Positions 11,961-23,430 of a DNA stretch of 64,000 nucleotides are shown here, piece after piece. A model generated the notes under the pieces. The model searched no databases. It worked only from the letters and a program-made list of their open reading frames with translations, and was not told the origin of the DNA. Made by a program: the position numbers and the translations under genes. Within the stretch, counting starts at the first letter, position 1. Every line of letters starts with the position of its first letter. This stretch comes from Crossaster papposus. Its lineage: Eukaryota > Echinodermata > Asteroidea > Velatida > Solasteridae. The DNA lies in contig JBAIAA010000095.1 of assembly GCA_037893245.1 (NCBI GenBank), positions 1,178,001 through 1,242,000 on the forward strand. Direction: 5' to 3'.

Positions 11961-11969
11961 GTTTTATGC
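11961..11969 (-). promoter_or_regulatory. TATA-like element of the left NTF2-like copy
   Basis: CATAAAACC on the minus strand, about 45-55 bp before the ATG at 11916, kept in both arms along with the GGTTCCATCTCTGCCG leader. Confidence 0.4.
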
Positions 11970-12079
11970 GATCAAACTCTCGCTTGGTATTGAGTCAATA
12001 TTCGAGTTGGCTGTAACGTGTTCTGGTCCAAGTCTGAAGATAGCAATCGATATATATGTGCTAGTGTGACTAGTCAACC

Positions 12080-13370
12080 GATCCCTCAATCCACACTTCC
12101 TTTATTCTCGCTTACTTGAACACATATTTCCGATACCGATTAATTGTTGTTCTTTTTTAGTAGCCCACTTAACTTTGTAATTCGTGCGCTCCCGGGCGAT
12201 AGCGCTCTTTGTAAATAAATTCCTTGCGGCGCTATGCAAATTCAGCATAAAATGTGCACTATGCAAAGCGCCATATTCCTGGTCGCATGAGGGCGCTGTA
12301 AGACGCCATTTTTCTGGGTACCCAACACAGGCAAATTCGCGTTAAATAAAGTAGTTTTATTAGTAACTTTACTTTTTATCTAAAAATGAAATATTGGAAA
12401 ATGTTAATGTTAGAGCTGTAAGAATATGTAAACTGACGTGAATTATCTTCTAATCACTTTTAATTATACAATGTACCTCCAATACCGTTAGCACAGCGCC
12501 CTCAACGTTCAAAAATACGGCCTATTAAGCAGCATTGCAAACGATATCCACGTTTTTGTCACATAAATGTTGTTATATTGTTTGTCTATCGATGTTTTGT
12601 TTTACGTAAATTTTTTTGGCCTGCATTTTGTTAGCAGCACTTGCACAACACCAGCCATCTTGTTTTTTGCAAATGCACCATTTTGGTCAGAGCAGCTCCG
12701 AACTTCGTGAGGAAGACATCTCTACACAAATAAAACTGGCTATTTTACAGTTTGCTTATTTGCCGTGGTTTAGTCTTTATCTTTATCTTTATTCCATTTT
12801 TCGGGATATACAAAATTACTGAATTAGAGAACAATTACAAATAACAAACACTGATCAAGAAACATAACAAAAAACATAACAGAAGACAATACCCAAATAG
12901 CTCCCGCAGGATTACCCAAAAGAAACAAGTTTCTGTCGAGGGGCTCTCCAAACTAATTGGATAATACATTAAGGATAAATAGATTAGATATAAAGGGAAT
13001 AATAAATAATAAAATTATTTAATAAAAATATTTAAAAAAAAAATAATAAAAAAATAAAAAAATATATGTGTATATATATTATATAATATAAAAAAAATAA
13101 AAATAAAAATAACTAATTTACCGTTGTTTAATATTCACACTCGTTGTGAGCTCCGCTTTGGTGCGAGATTTGGTGGCACAGATCGTGGAAGGCTGCGTGG
13201 TATGTATTAACTTTATTTTTCTTGACTTTTATTTTATCATGTCTTTACGTACATGTATATCATACGATCTACAATAGTTGGTAACATATCTTAATATGAA
13301 CGTGATTGATATAATTCAGGGCGCTAGTGATTGCATATTGAATATTTTGGAAGTAAATTAATGAAACCTT
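12080..13370. other. Spacer between arms, no gene seen
   Basis: Includes a CG-rich stretch near 12190-12300 with repeated GCGC and TATGCAAA motifs, and a very AT-rich stretch at 12960-13110. No coding exon can be supported. Confidence 0.4.
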
Positions 13371-13371
13371 T

Positions 13372-13445
13372 TGGAGGTGCATTGTGGTGAAATTTTTGTT
13401 GTTGCAATTTGTTTGAGGTCAAAACCTATTTTTCCTGAACTACAT
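13372..13445. repeat. Terminal fragment of the 1.2-kb fold-back family
   Basis: TTGCAATTTGTTTGAGGTCA and the following TTTTTCCTGAACTA resemble the termini at 6333 and 7563. Confidence 0.6.
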
Positions 13446-13504
13446 TTAGAAATGACGTGTACAATTATTGTCAACTGTGATTAGTTTACTCTCGTTTGAT
13501 TTCA

Positions 13505-14272
13505 GTTAAAGGGAAATTCCAGGCTCAATAATATTTTACCTAGTCTAAAAGAATATATGGTAACATACTGACTCCGCAGAGAATTTGTTTTGATTTGTTA
13601 TCGAGAACGACACACACACTTATTATATTCACGATTTCTTGCCACTCAGGAGTACAAGGGCGCGGCCATATTGTTCAAATTTCCCGCCTCGCCTGGGAAA
13701 TTATGACGTAGTGTCTGCACCTCAATGCACATCGCTTTATTGCCTGTTGTTCGCACTGGTATCCCACCTTGACGCGGCCAACATACGTATGTTGTACGGC
13801 GCCCGACTTTTGCGAGTACATGTATTGCATTTCTGTGCAGAATATCGACTTGACGCGCCACACACTATCGTTATTTTTGTATTTTCTGAGAAGAATAGAC
13901 AATCTGTGAGCTAGTAATTATGGCATCAGGTCCTTCTCCGTATGATTTTGAGCCTACTTTCACATGTACAGTACACATTGTGTATACACTATGCCGAACA
14001 CAAAAGGGTTCACTTGCATTCCTTGCGCGTGCAGGGCCGCTATCGATCGGGCTTCGAGTACTGATGGTGCAGACACTACGTCACATATCTCGGATGTACC
14101 GATAAACCAGAACAAAATGGCGGCTCGCATGACGGTAAGCGCAGTGCGAGAAAATCTGTTTTATATGATTACCGAAACCGATACAAATGAAATAAAAATC
14201 AAGTCACAATGGCAATTGACACTCTTTAACATTATGCAATTATAAACTATGGGTGAAGTTTCCCTTTAACGC
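13505..14272. repeat. TTAA-flanked element with promoter-like inner sequence
   Basis: Left end TTAAAGGGAAATTCC and right end GAAGTTTCCCTTTAA are inverted. The interior is unusually CpG-rich for the region. It carries an AAAATGGCGGC start/YY1-type motif at 14114 followed shortly by GTAAGC (14133), and another ATG frame starting MASGPSPYDFEPTFT at 13920. It may be a non-autonomous transposon carrying a captured promoter and first exon. Confidence 0.55.
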
Positions 14273-14570
14273 ATCATCAATACACATGTACTTGTACCTT
14301 CTATCATAATAGAACTAGGTTCTCGAGGTCACTCACTGTTGGTACGTGTTGCTTGTATTTAATTAAAATCAAGCAAGGAAACTAAATATTTTGATGGATG
14401 AAATTTAAACATATAATTTCATTATGGCCTGTTGTTTCAGATTTGTTCTTTAACAACATTCTTGAGAACAATATGTATAATTATACATGTAATACAATAA
14501 AGTAACCGTTGTAAATAAAACACGTATTGCTGCTAGCTTGCGCTCCGCGTGCAAAGATACAGCGCGAACA

Positions 14571-14666
14571 GCGACCTCAAACGGCCACTATTTATGCAAA
14601 TCAAATGAAGCTAGTATCTTCATTTAATTTGCATATAATAGTGGCCGCGTGAGGTCGTTGTTTGAG
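14571..14666. repeat. Hairpin with paired octamer motifs
   Basis: CGACCTCAAACGGCCACTAT pairs with ATAGTGGCCGCGTGAGGTCG across a short centre. Each arm contains the octamer ATGCAAAT or ATTTGCAT, or a near match. Confidence 0.75.
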
Positions 14667-15252
14667 CTCCGATTACCGCTGCGCTGTACGTACGTACGGT
14701 TGCGCACATCCAAATAAAGTTCCATAGACAACCATGATAAATACCCCAACTTCAAAAAATTGGGAACAATACTCACAACTCTCCAAGGTGACTAAACTAT
14801 ACACCAAAATGAAGCTTATTTCACCATCTTTCATTTTCTTTTCAATTTGTGTGGGGTCATCTGATAACTTTTGGGCGATATTTCCATCCAAAGGAGAACA
14901 CCCCTAAAACTAGTGCTGAAGCCAAATCTGCAAAGCGTCCATTTTGAAAAAAATACCCTCTCGCTCAAGAGCCAAGTAGTGCCAATTCCATGGCCAGATT
15001 CATCCCAAATGCTCAGAATTAGAAGCTCGCACTCCCGGACCGAGGTGGTACACTGTATTTTTACAATCCTTCAAATGCACGACTCTCAAAATGCTCCTTA
15101 AAGAAAATTATTTCCTGGGCATGCAAAATGTGATCTGGTCGGCGCAAGTAATTTTGGGCCTACAACCGCGCACCCCCAAGGCTAAATCGAGGGCAGCCAT
15201 TTTCTGCGATAGCACGAAGCTTGCGCGTGTCGCGTTCAGGTTGCCCGCATAT

Positions 15253-15338
15253 TATGGTGGCCCTGAAGGGACTACGCAGATCGTGAATATTGACGTCAAT
15301 ATATTCACGATCTTCGTAGTCCCTTCAGGGCCACCAAA
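15253..15338. repeat. Near-perfect 86-bp palindrome centred on TGACGTCA
   Basis: GGTGGCCCTGAAGGGACTAC at the left pairs with GTAGTCCCTTCAGGGCCACC at the right; GATCGTGAATAT pairs inside. The centre is the palindromic CRE octamer TGACGTCA. Confidence 0.85.
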
Positions 15339-15699
15339 CCCGCAAGCCACTTTGGGCTTCTTTGACAATAGGGTCGCCGAAATTATTAACGTTCAGTTTT
15401 AAATTACAAATTGACTTTTTCCCTCGAGGTTAAGGAAATAAAATGGATTCTGAAGAAGAAAAAAAGGATATGCGTAAATTACATGGACCAACAGCACTTT
15501 AAATGCACGTACACTGACAAAACATTAAAATTTATTGGGCCCCATAGGACTTATAAAACCGTATGCTGTTTTATTATTAAAGACGTTTTAATGCATTGTT
15601 ATGTTTTTTCATAACAATTTTGTTTTCACCACTTAACACAATTTGTATATTCCTTATTCATTTTTTATGGCAAAATTCCAAAATGGTAATGGTTATTAC

Positions 15700-15930
15700 C
15701 ATTACCCTAACCCTTTTCTCTAAGATCTTCGGGATTTATGCTATTTAGACCAAAATATGTCGTTCTAATATGTATTAATATACCTCCAAATAGGCACTTA
15801 TGAAGACAATCCCATAGAGATGTACACAAACTTAAAACAGTCCTAACTTGTTTACCCTAACCCTTTTCTCTAAGATCTTCGAGATTTATGCTATTTAGAC
15901 CAAAATCTGTCGTTCTAGGACAAAAATAAC
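15700..15930. repeat. Direct duplication of about 150-bp spacing
   Basis: The block TTTACCCTAACCC/CCATTACCCTAACCC then TTTTCTCTAAGATCTTCG is present at 15705 and again at 15852, with the following TTTATGCTATTTAGACC also repeated. Confidence 0.6.
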
Positions 15931-16935
15931 TCCCAAATATTGTTTTTTAGGGTAGCTAAACACTTAGGGAGACACTGAAATGTCTCCCTAAGTGCCACTG
16001 TCTCCTTATTACCTCAAAACTTACTCTAATTTGTCTCCCCAAGTGCCTATTTGTGTCATGATTTTCACACCACTCACAGTTATTCGCGACAAGGCAATCA
16101 ACCCACACGGTACTGAAAGTTCTTTTCGCCAAAAAAGAATGCTACGCCACAAGTTTCGCTGTGAGTGGTGCAAATATTTGGAATAATCTGCCCGAACAAT
16201 TGCGAACATTGGACTCATTAAGCACATTTAAATCGGAGCTCCGACATGTCATCCGTTAGATATTATGCCAATTGCGCTGATCTACGGAGTTATAACTTGG
16301 TTGCCACTATAATGTGGAGCCGGATGGGAATTTCCCCTTCTCTGCCCCCCCCCCCCCTCCCCAAAGTTTGTTTTGTGGGTTTTCGCCTATCTTGTAAATC
16401 AAAACTAGTACCAATGTTTTGGAATCCAGTAAATATTCTTGTACGTCTGTAAATATTATGTTTGTAACTTTCTATATGTACTGTTATTTTATTTGATGGT
16501 GTATGCAGGGCCCCAATAAAACCAGTTTTAAACTGTTTGGGCACACCATCGGGTAAAAGAATAGAATAGAATAAATAAATATATAAATAAATAATAATAG
16601 GCCTACACCACCGTTAATACAGCATATGTTAATTATTCCTAGATTAGGCCTATAGCCACATAAATTTCAATTTTAATTTTGGCACACGTCATTTCGGATC
16701 TGGCATTTTGTCAATGTAGCCTTCATTTAAAGTGCTGTTGTTGATCCATATAATCCTTTCGGCGACCATAAGTTGGCCCCAAAAGCCAAAGGTGGCTGGC
16801 GTGCAACCTTGTGGCGACTCGCGCAAGCCTAGTGCTATTGCAAAAATGGCTGACTTCGACTGGTAAGCCAGTCTGGCTAATCTGTACTAAATATTTATAA
16901 CTCACCAATGCAATTTATAAGTCACCTTCGAAAAC
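15930..16935. other. Spacer, no gene seen
   Basis: Contains a C run at 16347-16356 and short inverted motifs such as AGGGAGACA/TGTCTCCCT near 15967-15990. The stretch 16740-16870 resembles, inverted, parts of 15150-15500. No supported gene. Confidence 0.35.
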
Positions 16936-17030
16936 TAGCATATATATCGATTGCTAACTTCAGACTTGGACCAGAACAAGTTATACAGCCGACTCGAATA
17001 TTGACGTGATACCAAGCGAGAGTTTGATCG

Positions 17031-17060
17031 CATAAAACCGATACCTTTTGGGTTCATCTC
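17031..17060 (+). promoter_or_regulatory. Likely core promoter of the intact NTF2-like gene
   Basis: CATAAAACC at about 17031, then TTCATCTC about 20-25 bp further on, which fits an initiator spacing. The ATG is at 17083, giving a leader of about 30 nt. The block is shared with the left arm. The function is inferred. Confidence 0.4.
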
Positions 17061-17082
17061 TGCCGATTGCCACTGCACCATC

Positions 17083-17215
17083 ATGTCTCCTGTTACTGCC
17101 GGCCTTCTGGCCCTACTGACGGTGGGGTTCCTGGTGACCGAACACGACGCCTCGGTGCTTCAAGAAGTAGAAGTCGACAACTTGGCGATGGAAGAAGCCG
17201 AACGTGCTGAAACTG
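17083..17215 (+). CDS. NTF2-like gene, exon 1 (signal peptide)
   Basis: Encodes 44 codons plus one base: the signal peptide and an acidic spacer (QEVEVDNLAMEEAERAET). Donor GTAAGG. The start is the first ATG after the promoter block. Confidence 0.85.
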
Positions 17216-20078
17216 GTAAGGTGTAGTACAAAATAGTCGAGCCTCTTTGAAAGGCACTATGCGAACATCCATACCAATTTCTTGCTCACGGTGATGATAC
17301 GACTGGTATATTATCCAATGCCATGGTTATGAGTTTATTCCGCATGAAATAGGGTCATTCTGAAGAGAAAAAAAAACATTTTGGACCAGTACACTTTAGT
17401 CAGGTCCATGTTTGAAGCGTCAAAGAAAGTGCTCAAAAAGCTAAAGAAAGGTGCTTCAGGCTTGACAAATCGTCACTGTTTTCACGAAGAGGCGAATTGA
17501 GCCTTTCACGGTCTAAACAAACTTTCGAGAAAATCGCTTGTAAAGTTCGTCCTTTTTTCGTTTGGCAGTTTGAAACATAAATATCCATAGGATATACAAG
17601 ATTAAAGTATCATGGGAAAGAAGAAATTTCAATCTTCTTAAATATAGCAATCGTTAAGAAAAAATAGGTGATTATAGTTTTGCAGAATTAATCAATTAAT
17701 ACAATTGCCTCTTCGTGAAAACGAAAAAACGATACATTAGCAAATTCGCCCGTGGTTGTGAGAGTCAGAATATGACCCAAACGAAGGTTTTTCTCTAGAA
17801 AGTTGATATCCGGATGGATTATCAGGCCATGGCTTGGCCCATATCATGGAGGAATAATTCCTCCATGGCCCATATGAAGCAATATATGGGACGGAGAGAC
17901 CCCCCCCCCGCAAACTTTGTGGTGGTCATTGTGCTTGCGGAATGTTGTGGTTTCTTGTGAGGTTTTTAGGGGGGCAGCGTTAAGTAACAATAGTCGCTAG
18001 GGAGTGTATAGGTACGGTATGGGGGACTAATGGGGAAGTCGCTCGGTCCCATATTTTGCTGGGTATAGCTTGGCCTATAATAGCCAGTCCCCGGCGTGAT
18101 TGGGGGTTAATTAATTGTTCTATGTTTATTTGTTTGTTATGATGACCTTGTCTGTTATTTATAATAGTGGAAGAGAAGATAACGGGGTTGATTCAGGGAG
18201 AGCAGGATTGCATAAACGCCGACGACCTTGACTGCTTGGTGGAGTTTTTTGCCGACGATATCCGAACGATGGCGACCGGTCACAGCACTGACTTCGGAAA
18301 AATCGGTAAGTTCGTGACAGATTAAACAAAAGTTGAGGTCGACAAATAACATTATTTTTGTATAACAGTAATTTATTCGCAGTATTTTTTAATATGTTGT
18401 ACATTGTAAAGCTTCATTTTTTCCTTCGCGATGCCTATTGTTAGTGTTACCCCCAAAGGTAAGATACACCATTTGCAAATATCGAACATCATTACCGAAT
18501 TATTAAAAAATATCTTACTCATTTGAAAGTAAATAATGATTCGAGTCACCAAGCAAAATGATTGCGCTAGATATCCTTTAAAAAATAATTTTTTTAAAGA
18601 AAAATTCGCGATCGCCGGACGGAGATCGCGAAAAAACAAAGATAACTTAAGTTTAACTGCCCGACGCCGGTTGAAAACGAACGCCGTTTTTCGTGCTTTT
18701 CTCGGCATCCATGATTGTTAAACTTTGGAAAAGTCAGTTAAACGATTTTTACTATAAAATACAACCCCCTCCCCTCAAAAAAACCACACAAAAAACAAAA
18801 CAACAAATCTACAAATTCATGATAATTCATACAATTACCAATGGTGTATCCTACCTTTAAATGGGATGGTCCCAATAAAGATGCGAAAAAAATGCAAAAA
18901 TAGGATGTTTGATGTAGATCCTACAATTAGACATATTTGCCCGGATGCGATATTCTCGTACAACCTCGAGGTCAACTTACGCCCTCTATTGTTTTACAGA
19001 GACCCGCAAACACTTTCATTGGGTGAAAGATTTCCAAGCTACCCTAACTGTGGACGAGGTGTTGCCTACAGATCCGGACGCGTCCTACGTTGTGTCGCGG
19101 CTTGAGATCGCCGCTCAGTTTCGCAATGGAACTGTCTTCTTCGTAGGAAAGTAAGTGAGCTTTGAAAATTAAATCTAATAATCAATATATATTTTTTTTA
19201 AATATAAAACAATGGCTCTTTGTTTTGCGAACGGCCGAATAAAGATGTACCTTGCAGCGATTTCACAGCTGTAAGACTATATTGCCTATACAAAATAGAG
19301 CGTAATATTGTGTGTGTGCTGATTACCTCATTAATAATAATATAATAATAATAATATAATAATGAATACTTATAATGCGCACACATCCACCTAAAATAAG
19401 GCGCTCATGGCGCTGCAGCAGAAAAAAAAATAAAAAAAAAAATGTTTTATTATTATACTTTTTAATGTAGTATTTTACTTGCGGTTTTCGGAATGTTTCC
19501 GCAAGCACAATGACCACCACAAACAAAGAAGCGGAGGCAGGGAGAATTGTTTTCCCTAAACGACATCGCCATAGAACTGGATTTTAGCGCATCTGATTGG
19601 TTGTTTAACATCTACGTCATCCATTCATCCATGTGTCGCATTGCATGACGTGTACTAGGGTAAAAAAAGCCCAGAGTCCTAGGGTCAAAGAGGGTTAGGG
19701 TTAGGGTCAATAAGTTGAGATTCCTACGGTCAATAAAACCCAGAGTCCTAGGGTCAATAAGTTGATAATTCTAGGGTCAATAAATTGAGAGTAAATTTAC
19801 TACCATGACGTAACAGATAGCCAATCAGATTCGCTAAAAATGAGTTCTTTGGCAATGTCGTTTCGGAAAAAATCACCGGCGGCATGGGGTGGGGGTGGGG
19901 AAGGGGGTAGGGGGAAAAGGGGGTGGGAGGGGATCCCTCCGTCTCATTTCTTGCTTCATATCCAATCAGAAACTAACTCTGCAATGTTTCTATTGTTGAC
20001 ATCGACAGGGCAGTACAGGTTTGGAAGAAAATCAACAGCGACTACAAAGTCTACATCGACATCTTCAACCAAAATTAA
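17083..20078 (+). CDS. Secreted NTF2/SnoaL-like protein, 163 aa, four exons
   Basis: Coding exons 17083-17215, 18168-18305, 19000-19150 and 20009-20078 join in phases 1, 1 and 2 and end in TAA. Residues 1-23 form a signal peptide with a hydrophobic core (GLLALLTVGFLV). From about residue 45 the chain reads as an NTF2-like/DUF4440 fold: CINADDLDCLVEFFADD matches the 'amount-of-time-spent' helix typical of SnoaL-like proteins, then HFHWVKDFQATLTVDEVLP, SRLEIAAQF, NGTVFFVGK and VQVWKKINSDYKVYIDIF as the beta sheet. Such folds bind small hydrophobic ligands or act as small enzymes; a secreted form may be an extracellular binder. The ligand is unknown. Its divergent paralogue is at 11916-9310. Confidence 0.85.
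18168..18305 (+). CDS. NTF2-like gene, exon 2
   Basis: Acceptor ATAATAG, donor GTAAGTTC. Two cysteines (in DCIN and LDCL) could form a disulfide. This exon carries nine amino-acid changes and no silent change against the left copy. Confidence 0.87.
18455..18860. repeat. Family B miniature element in intron 2
   Basis: Left end AAAGGTAAGATACACC, right end GTATCCTACCTTTAA. Counterpart of the copy at 10286 in the other arm. Confidence 0.85.
19000..19150 (+). CDS. NTF2-like gene, exon 3
   Basis: Acceptor GTTTTACAG, donor GTAAGTGAG. Differs from the left copy at only 2 of 151 bases, both in one codon (Lys here, Ala there). Confidence 0.88.
20009..20078 (+). CDS. NTF2-like gene, exon 4 and stop
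   Basis: Acceptor GACATCGACAG. Encodes the last beta strand and stops at TAA. An AATAAA overlaps the stop codon (20077-20082). Confidence 0.87.
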
Positions 20079-20218
20079 TAAAGGATGGATTTCAAGATCT
20101 TCAGTGGCGCGTCATCAACGAAACGGAATTGAGCACAAAATTATAATTCTTGAATATTATTTGGTTTCGTAAAATTTCTTGCCTACTAAAAATTTGAACC
20201 AATTAATAATGTCGACAT

Positions 20219-20505
20219 TTTAGGTAGGATTAAGGGGGTTGTGTTTTATAGTAAATAAAAAAGATGTCGAAAAAAAGCAAAAAGAACAGCATTTATTTTC
20301 AATCGGCGTCGGGAATTTTTTTTTTATTTAATTTTTTTTTTTTTTTATTTCGTCCCTGATTTTTGGAACAATTACAGGATATTTAGCTCAATCATTTCGC
20401 TGGATGTCATAAATCATTATTTACTTTCAAATAAGAAAAGATATTTTTTAATAATTTGGTAGTAAAATATTTCGATATCTGCAAGTGGTGTATTCTACCT
20501 TTTAA
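20219..20505. repeat. Family B miniature element, shortened
   Basis: Starts TTTAGGTAGGATTA and ends TATTCTACCTTTTAA. The matching site in the left arm (9131-9172) keeps only the two ends. Confidence 0.75.
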
Positions 20506-21030
20506 ATAAGTGGTGATGGTTCAAAAAGAATATTAATCAATATATTATTATGTGTCAAATAAATTAATATAGGCCTATTAGGCCTTAATCCATTTAGTAT
20601 GTTATGAATATACACCAATCGATTATTAAGTTATGTTTAAGTCCCTGCATAAAATCGGTCGCAGGTCACTTCTTTAATTAATGCACCATAAGTTTTATCA
20701 AACCCATCATTTAATTCATGCACATAAATTTCAATTTTAAGTAACCAGTTGCGTCAATTTGATATGCAACATCTTGACAAGACGTGCAATAATAATTGTT
20801 GAATACAATTTAGATGTGAATTCAAGTCGTCTAAGACTCGTGTTTTGTTTAAAGGCGCCCAAAGTGCAGCCCGTTATATTAATACGCCACCGTTAATGTA
20901 ACGTTTCAAAAACAATTATGTCTAACGACTTGAATATTCATACATGCAGCTAGCGCAATGAATATGCATTATGTTCCAATACAGAGCAGCCAATGGTAGC
21001 CTATCTGACATACTAAAGCATCATCCATTA
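20505..21030. other. No gene seen
   Basis: Outer part of the right duplication arm and short unique flank. Confidence 0.4.
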
Positions 21031-21035
21031 TAACC

Positions 21036-21282
21036 AGGGGCCAATTTCACGGAGCTGCTAAGCACACAAATTTGCTTAGCATGAAAATGTGTCCTTGGTA
21101 AAAACAATGTTACAGACCAAATTTTTACGTGATCTTCATTGTTTTTGATTGATAATCAGCTGGTTTTTTGCTTAGCATGAAAAACACGTAGAATTTGGGC
21201 TGATAACTTGTTTTTAATGAGCAAGACTTTGTTGTGCTAAGCACATTTTTGTGCTTAGCAGCTCCGTGAAATTGGCCCCTGT
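21036..21282. repeat. Family A miniature element
   Basis: Complete copy with CAGGGGCCAATTTCACGG at the left end and the inverse at the right end. Confidence 0.88.
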
Positions 21283-21356
21283 ATGGGGATTTGGGTTTTG
21301 TTTTCTTGGTATAAAGTTCAACTGTAACTCAATTTCAAAAAAGAAGGAAAGGCAAC

Positions 21357-21563
21357 TTAAAGGGATCGTATACGTTTGGTAATTGGAACCCACTGTTTGT
21401 TTCAATCCTATATACTGTAGTTATAGATATATACCATAAAACTAACCTGTAAAAATCTCATTTCAAAAGGTGGTAGCAATTTTGAGATTTTGCATAAAAT
21501 CTGGAGCGGTTATGTCCACGAAGTAATTTTGGAGTAATTACCAAACGTATACGACCCCTTTAA
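21357..21563. repeat. Family C miniature element, short form
   Basis: TTAAAGGGATCGTATACG at the left end and CGTATACGACCCCTTTAA at the right. Only 207 bp because the middle is missing compared with the copies at 23431 and 33172. Confidence 0.85.
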
Positions 21564-21765
21564 GGAAATGGAAATATTTTTTTTAAGGTAAAATTACTTT
21601 TTGATTTTACGCTGTCAAGAATAACACAAACGGCCAGTTATCAAAGGATGGTTGTGTGGAGGTTATTTCCTATACTTTTAAATGCTCTTTCCGATTTACA
21701 TAATTTCGTTTAAAAAGCGCTTTGTAGCCCAATCAGGCTCTTCCAAGAAATAGTTTCCCTAATCC

Positions 21766-21977
21766 CCTCGCGCCGGATGACGTATATAAACGCAAAGTTT
21801 TCCCCAAATTCAAAACGGATGACGCATAAACACGCCAAGTCAAAGTTCGGAAATGTCTGTCGGCAGCGAGCACGACCAAAAATGCCTGGGTGTGCTTCCC
21901 GGCACTATCGGCCTGACCCCGCTTTGGATCGAGTTTCGTTAAAAATAATCCTGCCACTCGGCTCGGTGATGTTAATT
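21766..21977. repeat. Family D miniature element
   Basis: CGCGCCGGATGACG near the left end, then TATATAAACGC, AAAACGGATGACGCATAAAC and a GTGTGCTTCCCGGCACTATC block. The right end is incomplete. Confidence 0.7.
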
Positions 21978-21979
21978 TA

Positions 21980-22870
21980 AGAAAAAAAATAACAAACATA
22001 CGCAATACCAAAACTTTATCAGCCTCTCGATTCTTTAATACTAGCAAACTATTGGTTAATGTCCACACTAAATTTCACATAAACGATGTTAAATAACATC
22101 ACAAACACTTTGATTTATCTTACAAACTATTTACAAGTAAACCCTACGGTACTTTGTTTTTCCTCTAAATTAATGAATAAGGCAGAGAAAATATTTGTTG
22201 TACTTACAAATTTGCAGATACAATACAATAGACATAAATATAAGGAAATCAACTTTTCAATTTAGTGCAGTTGTGGATGGAACGAAACAAAATTGTATTG
22301 CAAAGAAAAACTGAAATCCATTAATATATATCTGAAGGACGGAGCAAACAAAATGAAACATAAAGATTAAACTGAGTACTGACGCTGTACTCAATTATGC
22401 AACCAAATTAAACAAGGCATTTATATCAAGGTTTACAATACAGATATAAGTAAACGTAGTTATAATATAAGTACTTCTTTTGTAAAAAGTTTAAATTATT
22501 CACTTTATACAACTGTCACCTCTCGTAACACTCTAGTTCACATTTAAAAAAAACTATTGGGAAAAAAAAGAAAAAAAGAAAGAAAGTAGCAAATTGACAG
22601 TAACCAACGACTACTATATACAATTCTATAGATTTTTTATCAAATGCTAAAATAAACACCAAACAAAAAATGTTTTTTAATAATATTGAAAGTACAAACT
22701 TCAGCCTCTTAAAATAAAAATGCTTGAAAGAAATATGTTGCTATCATCTGTAAACACCCTGCATATTGTTTGTACATTTTAATTACAAGTTACCTTAAGC
22801 AGCTTAACAAATAGTAAAAACATTACAAAACACTCAATGAAAACAAATGACAGTGTATAAATGACATGTA
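21980..22870. other. AT-rich stretch, no gene seen
   Basis: Very A/T-rich with no ORF above about 60 codons on either strand and no recognisable repeat. It might be untranslated sequence or simple intergenic DNA. Confidence 0.4.
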
Positions 22871-22875
22871 GCTCT

Positions 22876-23053
22876 TTAACCAGTTCGCGCCGGAGGACGT
22901 GTATACAAGCAATTTTTTTCTCACATTCAAAACGGATGAGGCATAAACACGCCACGATCAAGGCCAGAAATGTCTGTCAGCAGCAAGCAAGGCCGGAATT
23001 GCGCGGGTGTGCTTCCCGGTACCATCGGCCTAATCCCGGCGCGAACTGGTTAA
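22876..23053. repeat. Family D miniature element
   Basis: Complete: TTAACCAGTTCGCGCCGG to CCGGCGCGAACTGGTTAA. Confidence 0.85.
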
Positions 23054-23430
23054 AAGCAAGTGAAGACAAGGCCAAGTTACAAGTTAGTCTGTCTGAGTGC
23101 TAGTGGTATGAATTGATGAGCAATACGTACCCAAGTTATTGCTAGAAATGCATTGATTATATAAAAAATATAGTGTTTTGAGTTCATATACACATTAAAA
23201 AGGTTGAAGGATGTGTGGCCACTCTACAACATTTTTTTAAACAATGTTGAAAACAATGACAAGAAAGCAAAATTGAAAAGCATTTAAGGCAACAAAGTCG
23301 ATGTATTCATCTACAAAACATTCAAAAGGGTAGTCTAGGATTAAAGCTAATTGTTATTGGAATGTTTAGCATGTACAGTATAAAAGTGAGGATGAATGAA
23401 CACTCTTTTAACAACTATACTAAAAAATAA

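Larger units (their letters stand above)
8640..12080. repeat. Left arm of a large inverted duplication
   Basis: Matches the reverse complement of about 16935-20970. Outer ends share ATAATTGTTTTT and GCGCCTTTGAACAAAACACG-like blocks (about 8700-8790 against 20850-20960). Inner ends share the TTGGACCAGAAC region (about 12030 against 16970). The arm carries a broken copy of the NTF2-like gene. It is shorter than the right arm partly because a family B element here survives only as about 45 bp of joined ends (9131-9172). Confidence 0.9.
16935..20970. repeat. Right arm of a large inverted duplication
   Basis: Inverted relative to 8640-12080. Holds the intact NTF2-like gene and two family B elements. 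Length differences come from small insertions and from the family B copy at 20219-20505. Confidence 0.9.
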
